This document shows, piece after piece, positions 39,601 to 46,373 of a stretch of DNA of 46,373 nucleotides. The stretch spans positions 1 through 46,373 of the forward strand of contig NZ_JABMCR010000005.1 in assembly GCF_013179555.1 (NCBI RefSeq), in the 5' to 3' direction. The first letter of the stretch is position 1. Each line of letters opens with the position of its first letter. The notes beneath the pieces were generated by a model that saw only the letters and a list, made by a program, of their open reading frames with translations, was not told the origin of the DNA and searched no databases. A program made the position numbers and the translations under genes. The DNA is from Bacillus haikouensis. Lineage in GTDB: Bacteria > Bacillota > Bacilli > Bacillales > Bacillaceae_B.

Positions 39601-40281
39601 TCAGTCTATATTTTTAGGAAATCGCTTGGCTATATAGCCAAATGGAGTATCCAAAACCGAAATGATCCATTTCAACAAGTAAGTAGTGATGAAAATTTCT
39701 AACCAGATATCAAGTGGAAATGTACCCAGAAAAGCAATACTTGTAAATACAAGCGTATCCAAAAGCTGGCTGATCATGGTACTTCCATTGTTTCGTATCC
39801 AAAACTGTGAGTCGGTTGGAAACTTTTTCTTTAAATAAGAAAAAATATATACATCTGCAAATTGACTCACCAAGTATGCAGCCAGGCTTCCCAGTGCTAT
39901 TCTCGGAATCAGGCCGAATATGGTGGATAAAGATTCCTGAGCAATATCATCAGGGTGTGGTTGAAATATCAGTGACAACTGCATAATAATAGTCATAATG
40001 AGTAAAGTGAAGAAACCCAGCAAAACCGCTTTTTGTGCATCCTTTTTGCCAAACCGTTCATTTAGAATATCAGTCACCAGGAATGCAGATCCGTACACCG
40101 CATTTCCTAAAGTGGCTGTCAAACCAAATATTTCAATGGTCTTGACCACCTGCAGGTTGGCAAGGATGGTTGCAATGCCGACCCATACAAATAATCCCGT
40201 TCGTCCAAATACTCTATACATTATGAGCATAAGCGAGAATGTACAAAGAACAAACAATAGACCAAACCATATATTAAACAT
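39601..40281 (-). CDS. ypdP: Queuosine precursor transporter (YhhQ/VUT family, YpdP)
   Basis: The 226-residue integral membrane protein starts at the ATG of MFNIWFGLLF behind AGAGGAGG. About six hydrophobic helices are seen. The VUT/YhhQ signature includes 'NAVYGSAFLVTDILNERFGK' and 'IRNNGSTMISQLLDTLVFTS'. The family imports 7-cyano-7-deazaguanine or related queuosine precursors, usually as an ECF-independent transporter. It has its own sigma-A promoter, and no preQ1 riboswitch is seen in the leader. It forms a ypdP-ypdQ transcript. Confidence 0.88.
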   Translation of the reverse strand: MFNIWFGLLFVLCTFSLMLIMYRVFGRTGLFVWVGIATILANLQVVKTIEIFGLTATLGNAVYGSAFLVTDILNERFGKKDAQKAVLLGFFTLLIMTIIMQLSLIFQPHPDDIAQESLSTIFGLIPRIALGSLAAYLVSQFADVYIFSYLKKKFPTDSQFWIRNNGSTMISQLLDTLVFTSIAFLGTFPLDIWLEIFITTYLLKWIISVLDTPFGYIAKRFPKNID

Positions 40282-40314
40282 GGAAATCCTCCTCTTACAT
40301 GAACAATAATCTCC

Positions 40315-40343
40315 ATTATACAAATAAAAGGAAGCTTGAACAA
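40315..40343 (-). promoter_or_regulatory. Promoter of ypdP-ypdQ
   Basis: On the - strand TTGTTC (40343-40338) is 17 bases from TATAAT (40320-40315), with a start near 40308. Confidence 0.7.
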
Positions 40344-40377
40344 TATGAAGACAATAGTTGGAAGAGAGTGATCAAAT

Positions 40378-41034
40378 ATGAAGATGAAACTCAAGTTCAA
40401 ATATACAAGTAAAACAAGCAGCGATATCTGGTTCGAATCCTCTTGGTTTCCCAGAAAGGAAACGATGATTCACGCAGATGATCTAATGAAGACGGGAAGA
40501 GTCATCGATATTGAAATCATTGATGAGATGGATAATTCCTGGACGCTTAAAGAATTTATCAAGTTGAATAAACAACTGGACAAAGAACCTGAAAATATCG
40601 TCGTCTATTTTGATGGCGGTTTTGATAAAGAGAGTACACGGTCAGGTATAGGAATTGTCGTTTATTATGACAAAGGTGATGAGAAATTCAGAATACGAAA
40701 AAATGAAAAACTTGAAACGCTTGAAAATAATAATGAAGCGGAGTATGCTGCATTGCACAATGCTCTTTTACTGCTCGAAGAAATTGGAGTGAAAAATGCT
40801 CCATGTACGGTAAAAGGGGATTCACAAGTTGTACTTAAGCAGCTTGAAGGGGAGTGGGCGTGCTTTGATGAAGGCTTGAACAGATGGCTTGATCGCATTG
40901 AGTCCATCATCGCTAAATTGAGATTGAAGATGACATTCGACGTATTGAGCAGAAATGATAACAAGGAAGCTGATAAGCTCGCTAATCAGGCCCTGATCGG
41001 GACTGAAGTTCACAGTCATAAGCGCATAGAATAA
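40378..41034 (+). CDS. ypeP: RNase H-like protein YpeP
   Basis: The 218-residue protein has an N-terminal extension (1-70) with 'FESSWFPRKETMIHADDLMK' and a C-terminal RNase H fold: 'VVYFDGGFDKESTRSGIGIV', 'ENNNEAEYAALHNALLLLEE', 'KGDSQVVLKQLEGEW' and 'NDNKEADKLANQA'. The DEDD positions appear to be conserved. The double-domain layout is that of YpeP in Bacillus. ATG at 40378 follows GAGAGTGA. It is divergent from ypdP, and ypeQ follows, as in B. subtilis. Confidence 0.85.
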   Translation: MKMKLKFKYTSKTSSDIWFESSWFPRKETMIHADDLMKTGRVIDIEIIDEMDNSWTLKEFIKLNKQLDKEPENIVVYFDGGFDKESTRSGIGIVVYYDKGDEKFRIRKNEKLETLENNNEAEYAALHNALLLLEEIGVKNAPCTVKGDSQVVLKQLEGEWACFDEGLNRWLDRIESIIAKLRLKMTFDVLSRNDNKEADKLANQALIGTEVHSHKRIE

Positions 41035-41103
41035 TTTCAGGCCAAATTATATATTCTATATATACAAACCAATAGATAGCAGGAGGAGACTAGGAGTGAT
41101 GAA

Positions 41104-41280
41104 ATGGACCGCAAACAAGTAGTTAATAAAGTGGATGAGTTGATCGACACCTATTGCAGAGACTGCTTGCTTAAAGCATATTTTCGTAAGGAATCCGGTA
41201 AAGCGAAGGCACATCGTTTCTGTATCGAAGAGTGTACAGTTGGAGAACAAATAAAGATATACGGAGATCAGTTAAAGTAG
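41104..41280 (+). CDS. ypeQ: Zinc-finger domain protein YpeQ
   Basis: The 58-residue protein reads MDRKQVVNKVDELIDTYC, then 'RDCLLKAYFRKESGKAK' and 'HRFCIEECTVGEQIKIYGD'. Four cysteines in two CxxC/CxxxC pairs (Cys18, Cys21, Cys40, Cys44) form a likely zinc site. The 'EQIKIYG' end is typical of the small YpeQ-type zinc-finger family. TAGGAGTG lies just upstream. It is downstream of ypeP and closed by a strong hairpin facing cspD. Confidence 0.82.
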   Translation: MDRKQVVNKVDELIDTYCRDCLLKAYFRKESGKAKAHRFCIEECTVGEQIKIYGDQLK

Positions 41281-41305
41281 TCAAAATTTAATATTGAAGA
41301 AATGA

Positions 41306-41336
41306 AAAAAGCGGACGAATTAATCGTCCGCTTTTT
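41306..41336. terminator. Bidirectional terminator between ypeQ and cspD
   Basis: AAAAAGCGGACGA (41306-41318) pairs with TCGTCCGCTTTTT (41324-41336) over a short loop. Confidence 0.87.
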
Positions 41337-41354
41337 ATACTTATATGGGGTTTA

Positions 41355-41555
41355 TTATAATTTTACTACGTTGGCTGCTTGTGGTCCGCGGTTTCCTTCA
41401 ACAATATCGAAAGAAACTTCTTGACCTTCTTCTAAAGACTTGAAACCTTCGCCTTGTATCGCTGAGAAGTGTACGAATACATCGTCTCCGCCTTCCACTT
41501 CAATAAAGCCGAATCCTTTTTCGTTGTTGAACCATTTTACTTTACCATTTTGCAT
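41355..41555 (-). CDS. cspD: Cold-shock protein, CspD-like
   Basis: The 66-residue OB-fold protein has RNP1 'KGFGFIEV' (13-20) and RNP2 'VFVHF' (26-30), with '[14 protein letters not shown]' at the start and 'RGPQAANV' at the end. It binds single-stranded RNA or DNA as a translation chaperone. The name follows its place after ypeQ, as in B. subtilis. The gene has a strong promoter and a leader of about 112 bases, a usual feature of csp mRNAs. AGGAGG lies upstream of the ATG. Confidence 0.93.
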   Translation of the reverse strand: MQNGKVKWFNNEKGFGFIEVEGGDDVFVHFSAIQGEGFKSLEEGQEVSFDIVEGNRGPQAANVVKL

Positions 41556-41673
41556 ATTCTTCTTATCCTCCTAAATCGACTAAGCACCAAAATGCTTATG
41601 GAAAATATTTATCATGAAATGTTGATTTCCAATGCTTAAACACTAAAAATCGCTCCACTTCAATGATGTCTTT

Positions 41674-41702
41674 ACTATACAATATGGAGATTTTAGAGTC
41701 AA
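41674..41702 (-). promoter_or_regulatory. Promoter of cspD
   Basis: On the - strand TTGACT (41702-41697) is 17 bases from TATAGT (41679-41674). The start near 41667 gives a leader of about 112 bases that includes an AAGCA/TGCTT hairpin (about 41580-41598) next to the ribosome binding site. Confidence 0.75.
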
Positions 41703-41795
41703 CATCATCAAAATTAATTTTGAGGAAATGTTTAAAATATTCCCTCACCAACTGGTGATTTTTATTCTTTACAGCTATATCACCAAAATAAAGGG

Positions 41796-41824
41796 TTGAC
41801 AATGATTGCATTACTGAATAAAAT
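41796..41824 (+). promoter_or_regulatory. Promoter of mntABCD
   Basis: A perfect TTGACA (41796-41801) is 17 bases from TAAAAT (41819-41824). The predicted start is near 41831, giving a leader of about 139 bases. Confidence 0.8.
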
Positions 41825-41843
41825 TTGCACTGAGGAAACTTTT
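41821..41843. promoter_or_regulatory. MntR operator
   Basis: AAATTTGCAC...GAGGAAACTTT matches the pattern of Bacillus MntR boxes (TTTGC-n-GGAAACTT) as I recall them. It overlaps the -10 and the start site, a position for Mn-dependent repression. Confidence 0.75.
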
Positions 41844-41969
41844 ATTTACTAAGGTAAAATATATGCCCTTATTAAAAATAGATTACTTGTGTAAAAAAAT
41901 GTGAACATATATAAAACTTCTGAATAGGATTGAATTAACGATTATCAAATGTAAGAGAGGAGAGTTAAC

Positions 41970-42905
41970 ATGAACAAAAGATTGGTAACACTTATCGGAT
42001 TGATTATTATTTTAATGGGAGGACTTATTCTTTCTGGGTGCGGAGAGGCCGTGAGTGAATCTCCGAATGAGAAAGTAGTCGTCACATCAACAATCGGTCA
42101 AATAGGGGATGCAGTAAAAAATATCGGAGGAGAGCATGTAGAGGTTCAAAGTCTAATGGGACCAGGTGTTGACCCTCACTTATACAAAGCCAAGCAATCA
42201 GATATCGGTAAACTACAAGAAGCGGATATCATTTTTTACAGCGGCTTGCATTTAGAAGGTAAGATGCTTGAAATTTTCAAAAAGATGAATGAAGAAAAAC
42301 CAACTTATGCAATTGCTGACAGTATCCCCAAGGATAAACTAAGAAAGGACTCCGCTAATAACACTGCAATGGACCCACATGTCTGGTTTGACATTGATTT
42401 ATGGAAGATTGCTTTAGAACAGGTACGGGACGGTTTAATCAAGAACGATCCGCAAAACAAGGAAGACTACATTCGAAATACCGAAAAATACTTTGCCCAA
42501 TTAGATGAATTGAAAACATATGCTGATAAAGAAATGGCAATGATCCCGGAAGAACAGAGGGTTCTGGTCACAGCCCACGATGCGTTCAATTACTTTGGTG
42601 CAAAGTATGGTCTTCAAGTCATGGGACTGCAAGGTTTAAGTACAGATGCAGAGTATGGTCTGGGAGATGTTCAATCACTTGTAAATACATTGGTTGACAG
42701 AAATATAAAAGCTGTATTTGTGGAATCAAGCATCTCGGAGAAATCGATCAATGCCGTTATTGCAGGGGCAAAGGATAAAGACCATAAAGTGAGTATCGGC
42801 GGAGAATTATTTTCCGATGCCATGGGGAAAGAAGGTACAGATGAAGGTACTTATATAGGGATGTACCGGCATAATGTCGATACAATTGTTGATGCATTAA
42901 AGTAA
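41970..42905 (+). CDS. mntA: Manganese ABC transporter, substrate-binding lipoprotein
   Basis: The 311-residue cluster A-I (ZnuA/TroA-type) binding protein has a lipoprotein signal peptide with lipobox 'LILSGC' (Cys24). Metal ligands can be read by analogy to TroA: His70 in 'GVDPHLYK', His137 in 'MDPHVWFD', His203 in 'TAHDAFNYF' and Asp283 in 'FSDAM'. This three-His/one-Asp set can bind Mn or Zn; the MntR box and linked mntR support Mn. AGAGAGGAG precedes the ATG. The next gene starts 19 bases after the stop. Confidence 0.9.
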   Translation: MNKRLVTLIGLIIILMGGLILSGCGEAVSESPNEKVVVTSTIGQIGDAVKNIGGEHVEVQSLMGPGVDPHLYKAKQSDIGKLQEADIIFYSGLHLEGKMLEIFKKMNEEKPTYAIADSIPKDKLRKDSANNTAMDPHVWFDIDLWKIALEQVRDGLIKNDPQNKEDYIRNTEKYFAQLDELKTYADKEMAMIPEEQRVLVTAHDAFNYFGAKYGLQVMGLQGLSTDAEYGLGDVQSLVNTLVDRNIKAVFVESSISEKSINAVIAGAKDKDHKVSIGGELFSDAMGKEGTDEGTYIGMYRHNVDTIVDALK

Positions 42906-42924
42906 GATTTAAGGAGGGAATTAA

Positions 42925-43671
42925 ATGAATTCAGTGGAGATAAAAGGCTTGACAGTTGCTTATCACAGAAAGCCGGTACTCATAGATGTGGAATTTTCTG
43001 TGCCGAAAGGGAAACTTATTGGGATCGTCGGTCCTAATGGAGCGGGGAAATCCACCTTGATCAAAGCCATTTTAGGATTGATTCCCCGTTCATCGGGAGA
43101 TATAAAAATATTTGATAAACCTTATTCACCAAAGTGTAAAACCGTAGGATATGTTCCTCAGCGTGGATCCGTAGATTGGGATTTCCCCACAAATGCGCTT
43201 GATGTTGTTTTGATGGGAAGATATGGACATTTAGGATGGTTTAAAAAACCATCAAAAAAAGACGCTGCCTATGCAATGGAATGCCTGGATAAAGTAGGAA
43301 TGAACCAATTTGCATCGAGACAGATCAGCCAGCTTTCCGGCGGACAGCAGCAACGGGTATTTCTTGCACGGGCACTTGCACAGGAAGCTGAGGTCTATTT
43401 CATGGATGAACCTTTTGTGGGAGTGGATGCGGCAACAGAAAAAGCGATCATTTCTTTGTTGACTGAATTAAAGGAACAGGGAAAGACTGTCTTGGTTGTT
43501 CACCATGACCTGCAAACTGTCAAAGAATATTTTGACTGGACGCTGCTGCTTAACAGAAAAACAATCGCATTTGGACCGACAGATGAAGTGTTCAACGTGG
43601 CTAATTTACAACTGACTTACGGCGGAAGGTTATCATTCCTGGAAAAGGATAAAATGTTGATTCAACCATAA
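42925..43671 (+). CDS. mntB: Manganese ABC transporter, ATP-binding protein
   Basis: The 248-residue ATPase has Walker A 'GPNGAGKST' (36-44), Q-loop 'VGYVPQRGSVDWDFP', signature 'LSGGQQQR', Walker B 'EVYFMDEPFVGVD' and H-loop 'LVVHHDL'. The 'VPQRGSVDWDFP' block is typical of Mn/Zn (ZnuC/MntB-like) ATPases. AAGGAGGG precedes the ATG. mntC follows after 16 bases. Confidence 0.93.
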   Translation: MNSVEIKGLTVAYHRKPVLIDVEFSVPKGKLIGIVGPNGAGKSTLIKAILGLIPRSSGDIKIFDKPYSPKCKTVGYVPQRGSVDWDFPTNALDVVLMGRYGHLGWFKKPSKKDAAYAMECLDKVGMNQFASRQISQLSGGQQQRVFLARALAQEAEVYFMDEPFVGVDAATEKAIISLLTELKEQGKTVLVVHHDLQTVKEYFDWTLLLNRKTIAFGPTDEVFNVANLQLTYGGRLSFLEKDKMLIQP

Positions 43672-43687
43672 GAAAGAGGTGAGTAAA

Positions 43688-44986
43688 GTGAATCATATAT
43701 GGCAGTCGATTGTGACTGACGGGAATACTCAGTGGGTATTACTCAGCACATTGTTATTGGGGATAGCGAGCGGGGTATTAGGGAGTTTTGCTCTATTAAG
43801 AAAGCAAAGTTTAATAGGCGATGCCGTAGCCCATGCTGCGCTGCCGGGAATTTGTTTTGCTTTCATGTTCATTGGTGAAAAGAATTTCTTTGTTTTATTA
43901 ACGGGTGCTGCTGCAACGGGATTGCTGGCAGCATATACGATTCAATTGATTACCAATACAACGAGAATTAAGGAAGATACGGCAATCTGTTTGGTATTGT
44001 CTGTATTTTTCGGATTAGGTATTGTACTCCTGACGAAGGTTGCACAGATGCCTACAGGGAATCAAAGCGGATTGGATGATTTCATATTCGGGCAGGCGGC
44101 TTCCCTGGTCGGAAGGGATGTGCAGTTGATGGGTCTGACAGCTGCTGCATTGGTCATCATCACAACACTGTTATTTAAAGAATTTAAAGTCAGTACATTT
44201 GACCCGCAATTCTCGAGGGGAATCGGGCTTCCAGTTGGATTCCTGAATTTTTTGTTCGTTTCACTTTTAGTGATTACTGTCGTCATCGGTATTCAGGCTG
44301 TAGGTGTGATTTTAATGGCAGCGCTGCTGATTACTCCTGCGATATCAGCCAGATATTGGACGGATTCATTGCATACGATGGTTCTTATTTCGGGAGTGAT
44401 CGGAGGTTTATCAGGAGCAGCCGGTACATTGATCAGTACCTTGGCAAAAGGTTTATCAACTGGCCCTTTCATTGTTTTGACCGCGACTTCCATTTTCATC
44501 GTCTCCCTGCTGTTCTCCCCTAAGAGAGGGTTGATATCGATTATCATGAGAAGGGCAAGGAATGATGATCGCCTGGCCATTCGATCCATATTGAAAAAAG
44601 TCTATGAAATGAGTGAGGAATCGCTGAACGAAAGAAAATTGTTTCAGAAGTCTGCCATTTCACAGCTGCGATTTACCCGTGTCATGAAGCATCTTATTAA
44701 GAACGGTTATATCATACACTTTAATGGGAACATATCCATTACGGATTCAGGTTCAATGAAAGCTGAGACATTCAGATTTGTGGATGAAATGATTGAATTG
44801 AAAGAAATGTATCCGAGTGAACTGGTCTGCCTTGACATCGATTGGATTGAAAACCAAGAAGAAGAGGCCATATCGGCCGATCAACTTAAAAAGCTAAAAT
44901 TGAAAATGACCGAGATTTACAGTCAAAACCCTTATTTAAACATTAAGGTACGTGCGGGGAGAGGGGGACAGGGGTATGAGCTATGA
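43688..44986 (+). CDS. mntC: Manganese ABC transporter permease with C-terminal winged-helix-like extension
   Basis: The 432-residue protein starts at GTG (VNHIWQSIV), after AGAGGTGAG; the GTG at 43679 is part of the binding site. The first about 285 residues are an ABC-3 permease with about eight helices ('SFALLRKQSLIGDAVAHAAL', 'LLITPAISARYW'). The rest (about 290-432) is soluble and resembles a DtxR/iron-dependent repressor winged helix ('ILKKVYEMSEES', 'LRFTRVMKHLIKNGYI', 'ITDSGSMKA'). A long MntC of this kind also occurs in B. subtilis. The end overlaps mntD by 11 bases. Confidence 0.9.
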   Translation: MNHIWQSIVTDGNTQWVLLSTLLLGIASGVLGSFALLRKQSLIGDAVAHAALPGICFAFMFIGEKNFFVLLTGAAATGLLAAYTIQLITNTTRIKEDTAICLVLSVFFGLGIVLLTKVAQMPTGNQSGLDDFIFGQAASLVGRDVQLMGLTAAALVIITTLLFKEFKVSTFDPQFSRGIGLPVGFLNFLFVSLLVITVVIGIQAVGVILMAALLITPAISARYWTDSLHTMVLISGVIGGLSGAAGTLISTLAKGLSTGPFIVLTATSIFIVSLLFSPKRGLISIIMRRARNDDRLAIRSILKKVYEMSEESLNERKLFQKSAISQLRFTRVMKHLIKNGYIIHFNGNISITDSGSMKAETFRFVDEMIELKEMYPSELVCLDIDWIENQEEEAISADQLKKLKLKMTEIYSQNPYLNIKVRAGRGGQGYEL

Positions 44987-45854
44987 ACTATGGATCCTAC
45001 TCACTGGAAGTCTTGTAGGATTATCTTGCGGTGTTGTCGGCTGTTTTCTGATCCTTAGAAAAATGTCGATGTTGGCCGATGCTATCAGCCATACTGTCCT
45101 TCTTGGTCTTGTAATGGCTTTTATTGTCAGTCAAAGCATGAATGGGTTCAATATGCTTATTGGGGCAGCCGCCGCTGGATTATTAACGACTTTTATCGTC
45201 CAGCTATTGAATTCGGGCGGCATCCAGGAAGATGCTGCTATCGGAGTTGTATTTACTTCTTTGTTTGCCTTAGGTGTCATTCTTATTTCTCTTTTCGCTA
45301 AGAACGTTCATTTGGATGTCGAACATGCATTAATGGGCGAAATTGCATTTGTGCCATGGAACACGATCTCCTTACCTGTTCTGGGGTCCGTACCTAAGTC
45401 TGTCGTCATGCTGGGGGCGATCCTCATCATTGATGCTGCAGTCATTTTGCTTTTATTCAAGGAGTTTAAATTAACCTCCTTTGATCCAAGTATGGCAGCA
45501 GCCATCGGCATTCCTGTTTTAGCCATTCATTATATCCTGATGGGGTTGGTTTCGGTGACTACCGTATCTGCATTTGACAGTGTGGGGGCCATTCTCGTTG
45601 TTGCCTTGTTGATCGCTCCCGGCGCTACAGCCTATTTACTGACTGACAGATATAATTTAATGCTTCTATTGAGCGGTTCTATTGGTGTCTTTGACAGTGT
45701 TGCCGGATATTATGGGGCAAAGATATTCGATGTATCCATTTCAGGTGCGATGGCAGTGGCAGCCGGCATTGTATTTTTGATTGTCTGGATGGTATCTCCT
45801 AAGTATGGGTTGGTATCTAAATTTCTGAATCAAGGAAAGCTTACAGAAGAGTGA
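44976..45854 (+). CDS. mntD: Manganese ABC transporter, second permease
   Basis: The 292-residue ABC-3 permease has about eight transmembrane helices and the family motifs 'GCFLILRKMSMLADAISHTV' and 'VALLIAPGATAYLLTDRYN'. It lacks the C-terminal extension of mntC and so would form a permease heterodimer with it. Translation starts within mntC (ATGAGCTATGA overlap), suggesting coupling. Its stop is 77 bases before mntR. Confidence 0.92.
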   Translation: MSYELWILLTGSLVGLSCGVVGCFLILRKMSMLADAISHTVLLGLVMAFIVSQSMNGFNMLIGAAAAGLLTTFIVQLLNSGGIQEDAAIGVVFTSLFALGVILISLFAKNVHLDVEHALMGEIAFVPWNTISLPVLGSVPKSVVMLGAILIIDAAVILLLFKEFKLTSFDPSMAAAIGIPVLAIHYILMGLVSVTTVSAFDSVGAILVVALLIAPGATAYLLTDRYNLMLLLSGSIGVFDSVAGYYGAKIFDVSISGAMAVAAGIVFLIVWMVSPKYGLVSKFLNQGKLTEE

Positions 45855-45931
45855 TATAGTTTCCGGGTTGTATATATGCTGTTCTTATAGTAAACTTTTA
45901 TTGATATTCACGGGAATTTGGAGGGTGCAGA

Positions 45932-46348
45932 ATGCCTACACCAAGTATGGAAGATTATATAGAACAGATTTATTTGTTAATTGAGAATAAAGGGTATGCG
46001 AGAGTATCAGATATTGCCGAAGCTTTATCCGTACACCCCTCTTCAGTGACAAAGATGGTACAGAAATTAGATAAAGATGATTATCTGGTATACGAGAAAT
46101 ATCGTGGGCTCGTACTGACTCCAAAAGGAAATAAAGTCGGAAAACGCTTAGTTTACAGACATGAACTTCTGGAACAATTCCTCAGGGTAATCGGTGTAAA
46201 AGAAGAGCATATATATGAAGATGTTGAAGGCATCGAACATCATTTAAGTTGGGATTCCATCGACCGGATAGGAGACCTCGTACAGTTTTTTGAAGAAGAA
46301 GAGAAAAGGCTTGAAGATCTTAGAGATGTTCAAAATCGAAATGAATGA
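45932..46348 (+). CDS. mntR: Manganese-responsive transcriptional regulator MntR
   Basis: The 138-residue DtxR-family repressor has an N-terminal winged helix (about 5-70, '[31 protein letters not shown]' in parts) and a dimerisation/metal domain. All metal ligands of the B. subtilis protein are at the same numbers: Asp8, Glu11, His77, Glu99, Glu102 and His103. With Mn bound it represses mntABCD and mntH. In B. subtilis mntR is not linked to mntABCD, but here it follows the operon on the same strand. TTTGGAGGG precedes the ATG. The window ends 25 bases after its stop. Confidence 0.95.
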   Translation: MPTPSMEDYIEQIYLLIENKGYARVSDIAEALSVHPSSVTKMVQKLDKDDYLVYEKYRGLVLTPKGNKVGKRLVYRHELLEQFLRVIGVKEEHIYEDVEGIEHHLSWDSIDRIGDLVQFFEEEEKRLEDLRDVQNRNE

Positions 46349-46373
46349 TAATCAGGGCTGACCGTCTCGGTAC

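Noticed and set aside
40282-40343. preQ1 riboswitch in front of the queuosine precursor transporter gene
   Set aside because: The leader is under 30 bases from the predicted start, and no H-type pseudoknot sequence is present.
41596-41811. 71-codon - strand ORF upstream of cspD
   Set aside because: Its composition looks protein-like, but there is no ribosome binding site and the strong cspD promoter lies inside it. Conservation would have to decide.
1-46373. CRISPR array, tRNA genes, prophage or insertion sequence with transposase
   Set aside because: No regularly spaced identical repeats, no cloverleaf-like sequences and no transposase or phage protein patterns were seen; the only mobile candidates are the two MITE-like repeats.

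Overview
The window looks like chromosomal DNA of an endospore-forming member of the Bacillaceae (Bacillus or a close relative). The AT-rich sequence carries strong AGGAGG-type ribosome binding sites, many short U-tailed terminators, spore genes (sspM, sspL, cotD, yppG, a spore-type small heat-shock gene), type B RNase P RNA, and a gene order close to the dinG-to-cspD part of the B. subtilis chromosome. Identifications come from reading motifs and synteny; no database search was possible.

Layout. 1-7913 (+): 3' end of dinG, a degenerate metallo-beta-lactamase-like secreted protein, ypmA, tseB (ypmB), aspB, asnS, dnaD, nth, ypoC. 7984-11422 (-): ponA and recU. 11531-14990: yppC, sspM (-), a small coiled-coil gene, yppE, yppF (-), yppG, and an Hsp20 gene (-) with a sigma-K-like promoter. 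15123-27181 (+): alpha/beta hydrolase, mrfA-mrfB, a 33-residue membrane peptide, cotD, ypsA, gpsB, rnpB, ypsC, a 59-residue ORF, ypvA, ypwA. 27187-28370 is the most accessory stretch: a 400-bp MITE-like repeat, the wreck of a ba3-type cytochrome oxidase operon (subunits II and I fused by deletion, with a stop and a frameshift), an intact subunit IIA gene behind a promoter with two perfect Fnr/CRP-type sites, and a tiny zinc-ribbon gene. 28433-35632: an SDR, an orphan cheX (-), bpsA-bpsB (alkylpyrone synthesis), a small membrane protein behind a Fur-type promoter, and dynA. 35660-41555: a Cys-rich small protein, a two-domain rhodanese, a second inverted copy of the MITE-like repeat, ypcP, sspL (-), a DUF212 protein, a small conserved gene, ypdQ and ypdP (-), ypeP, ypeQ, cspD (-). 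41796-46348 (+): mntABCD with an MntR box on its promoter, followed by mntR.

Functional themes. Genome maintenance is dense (dinG, dnaD, nth, recU, mrfAB, ypvA, ypcP, RNase H-like proteins). Envelope growth and division is the second theme (tseB, ponA, gpsB, ypsA, dynA). Metal and oxygen control is the third: MntR next to its target operon, a Fur-type promoter on a small membrane protein, and Fnr-type sites in front of an oxidase operon that has lost its catalytic subunits. The least expected observations are the decayed oxidase operon with intact regulation and the pair of inverted terminator-bearing repeats that bracket the segment 27187-36998.
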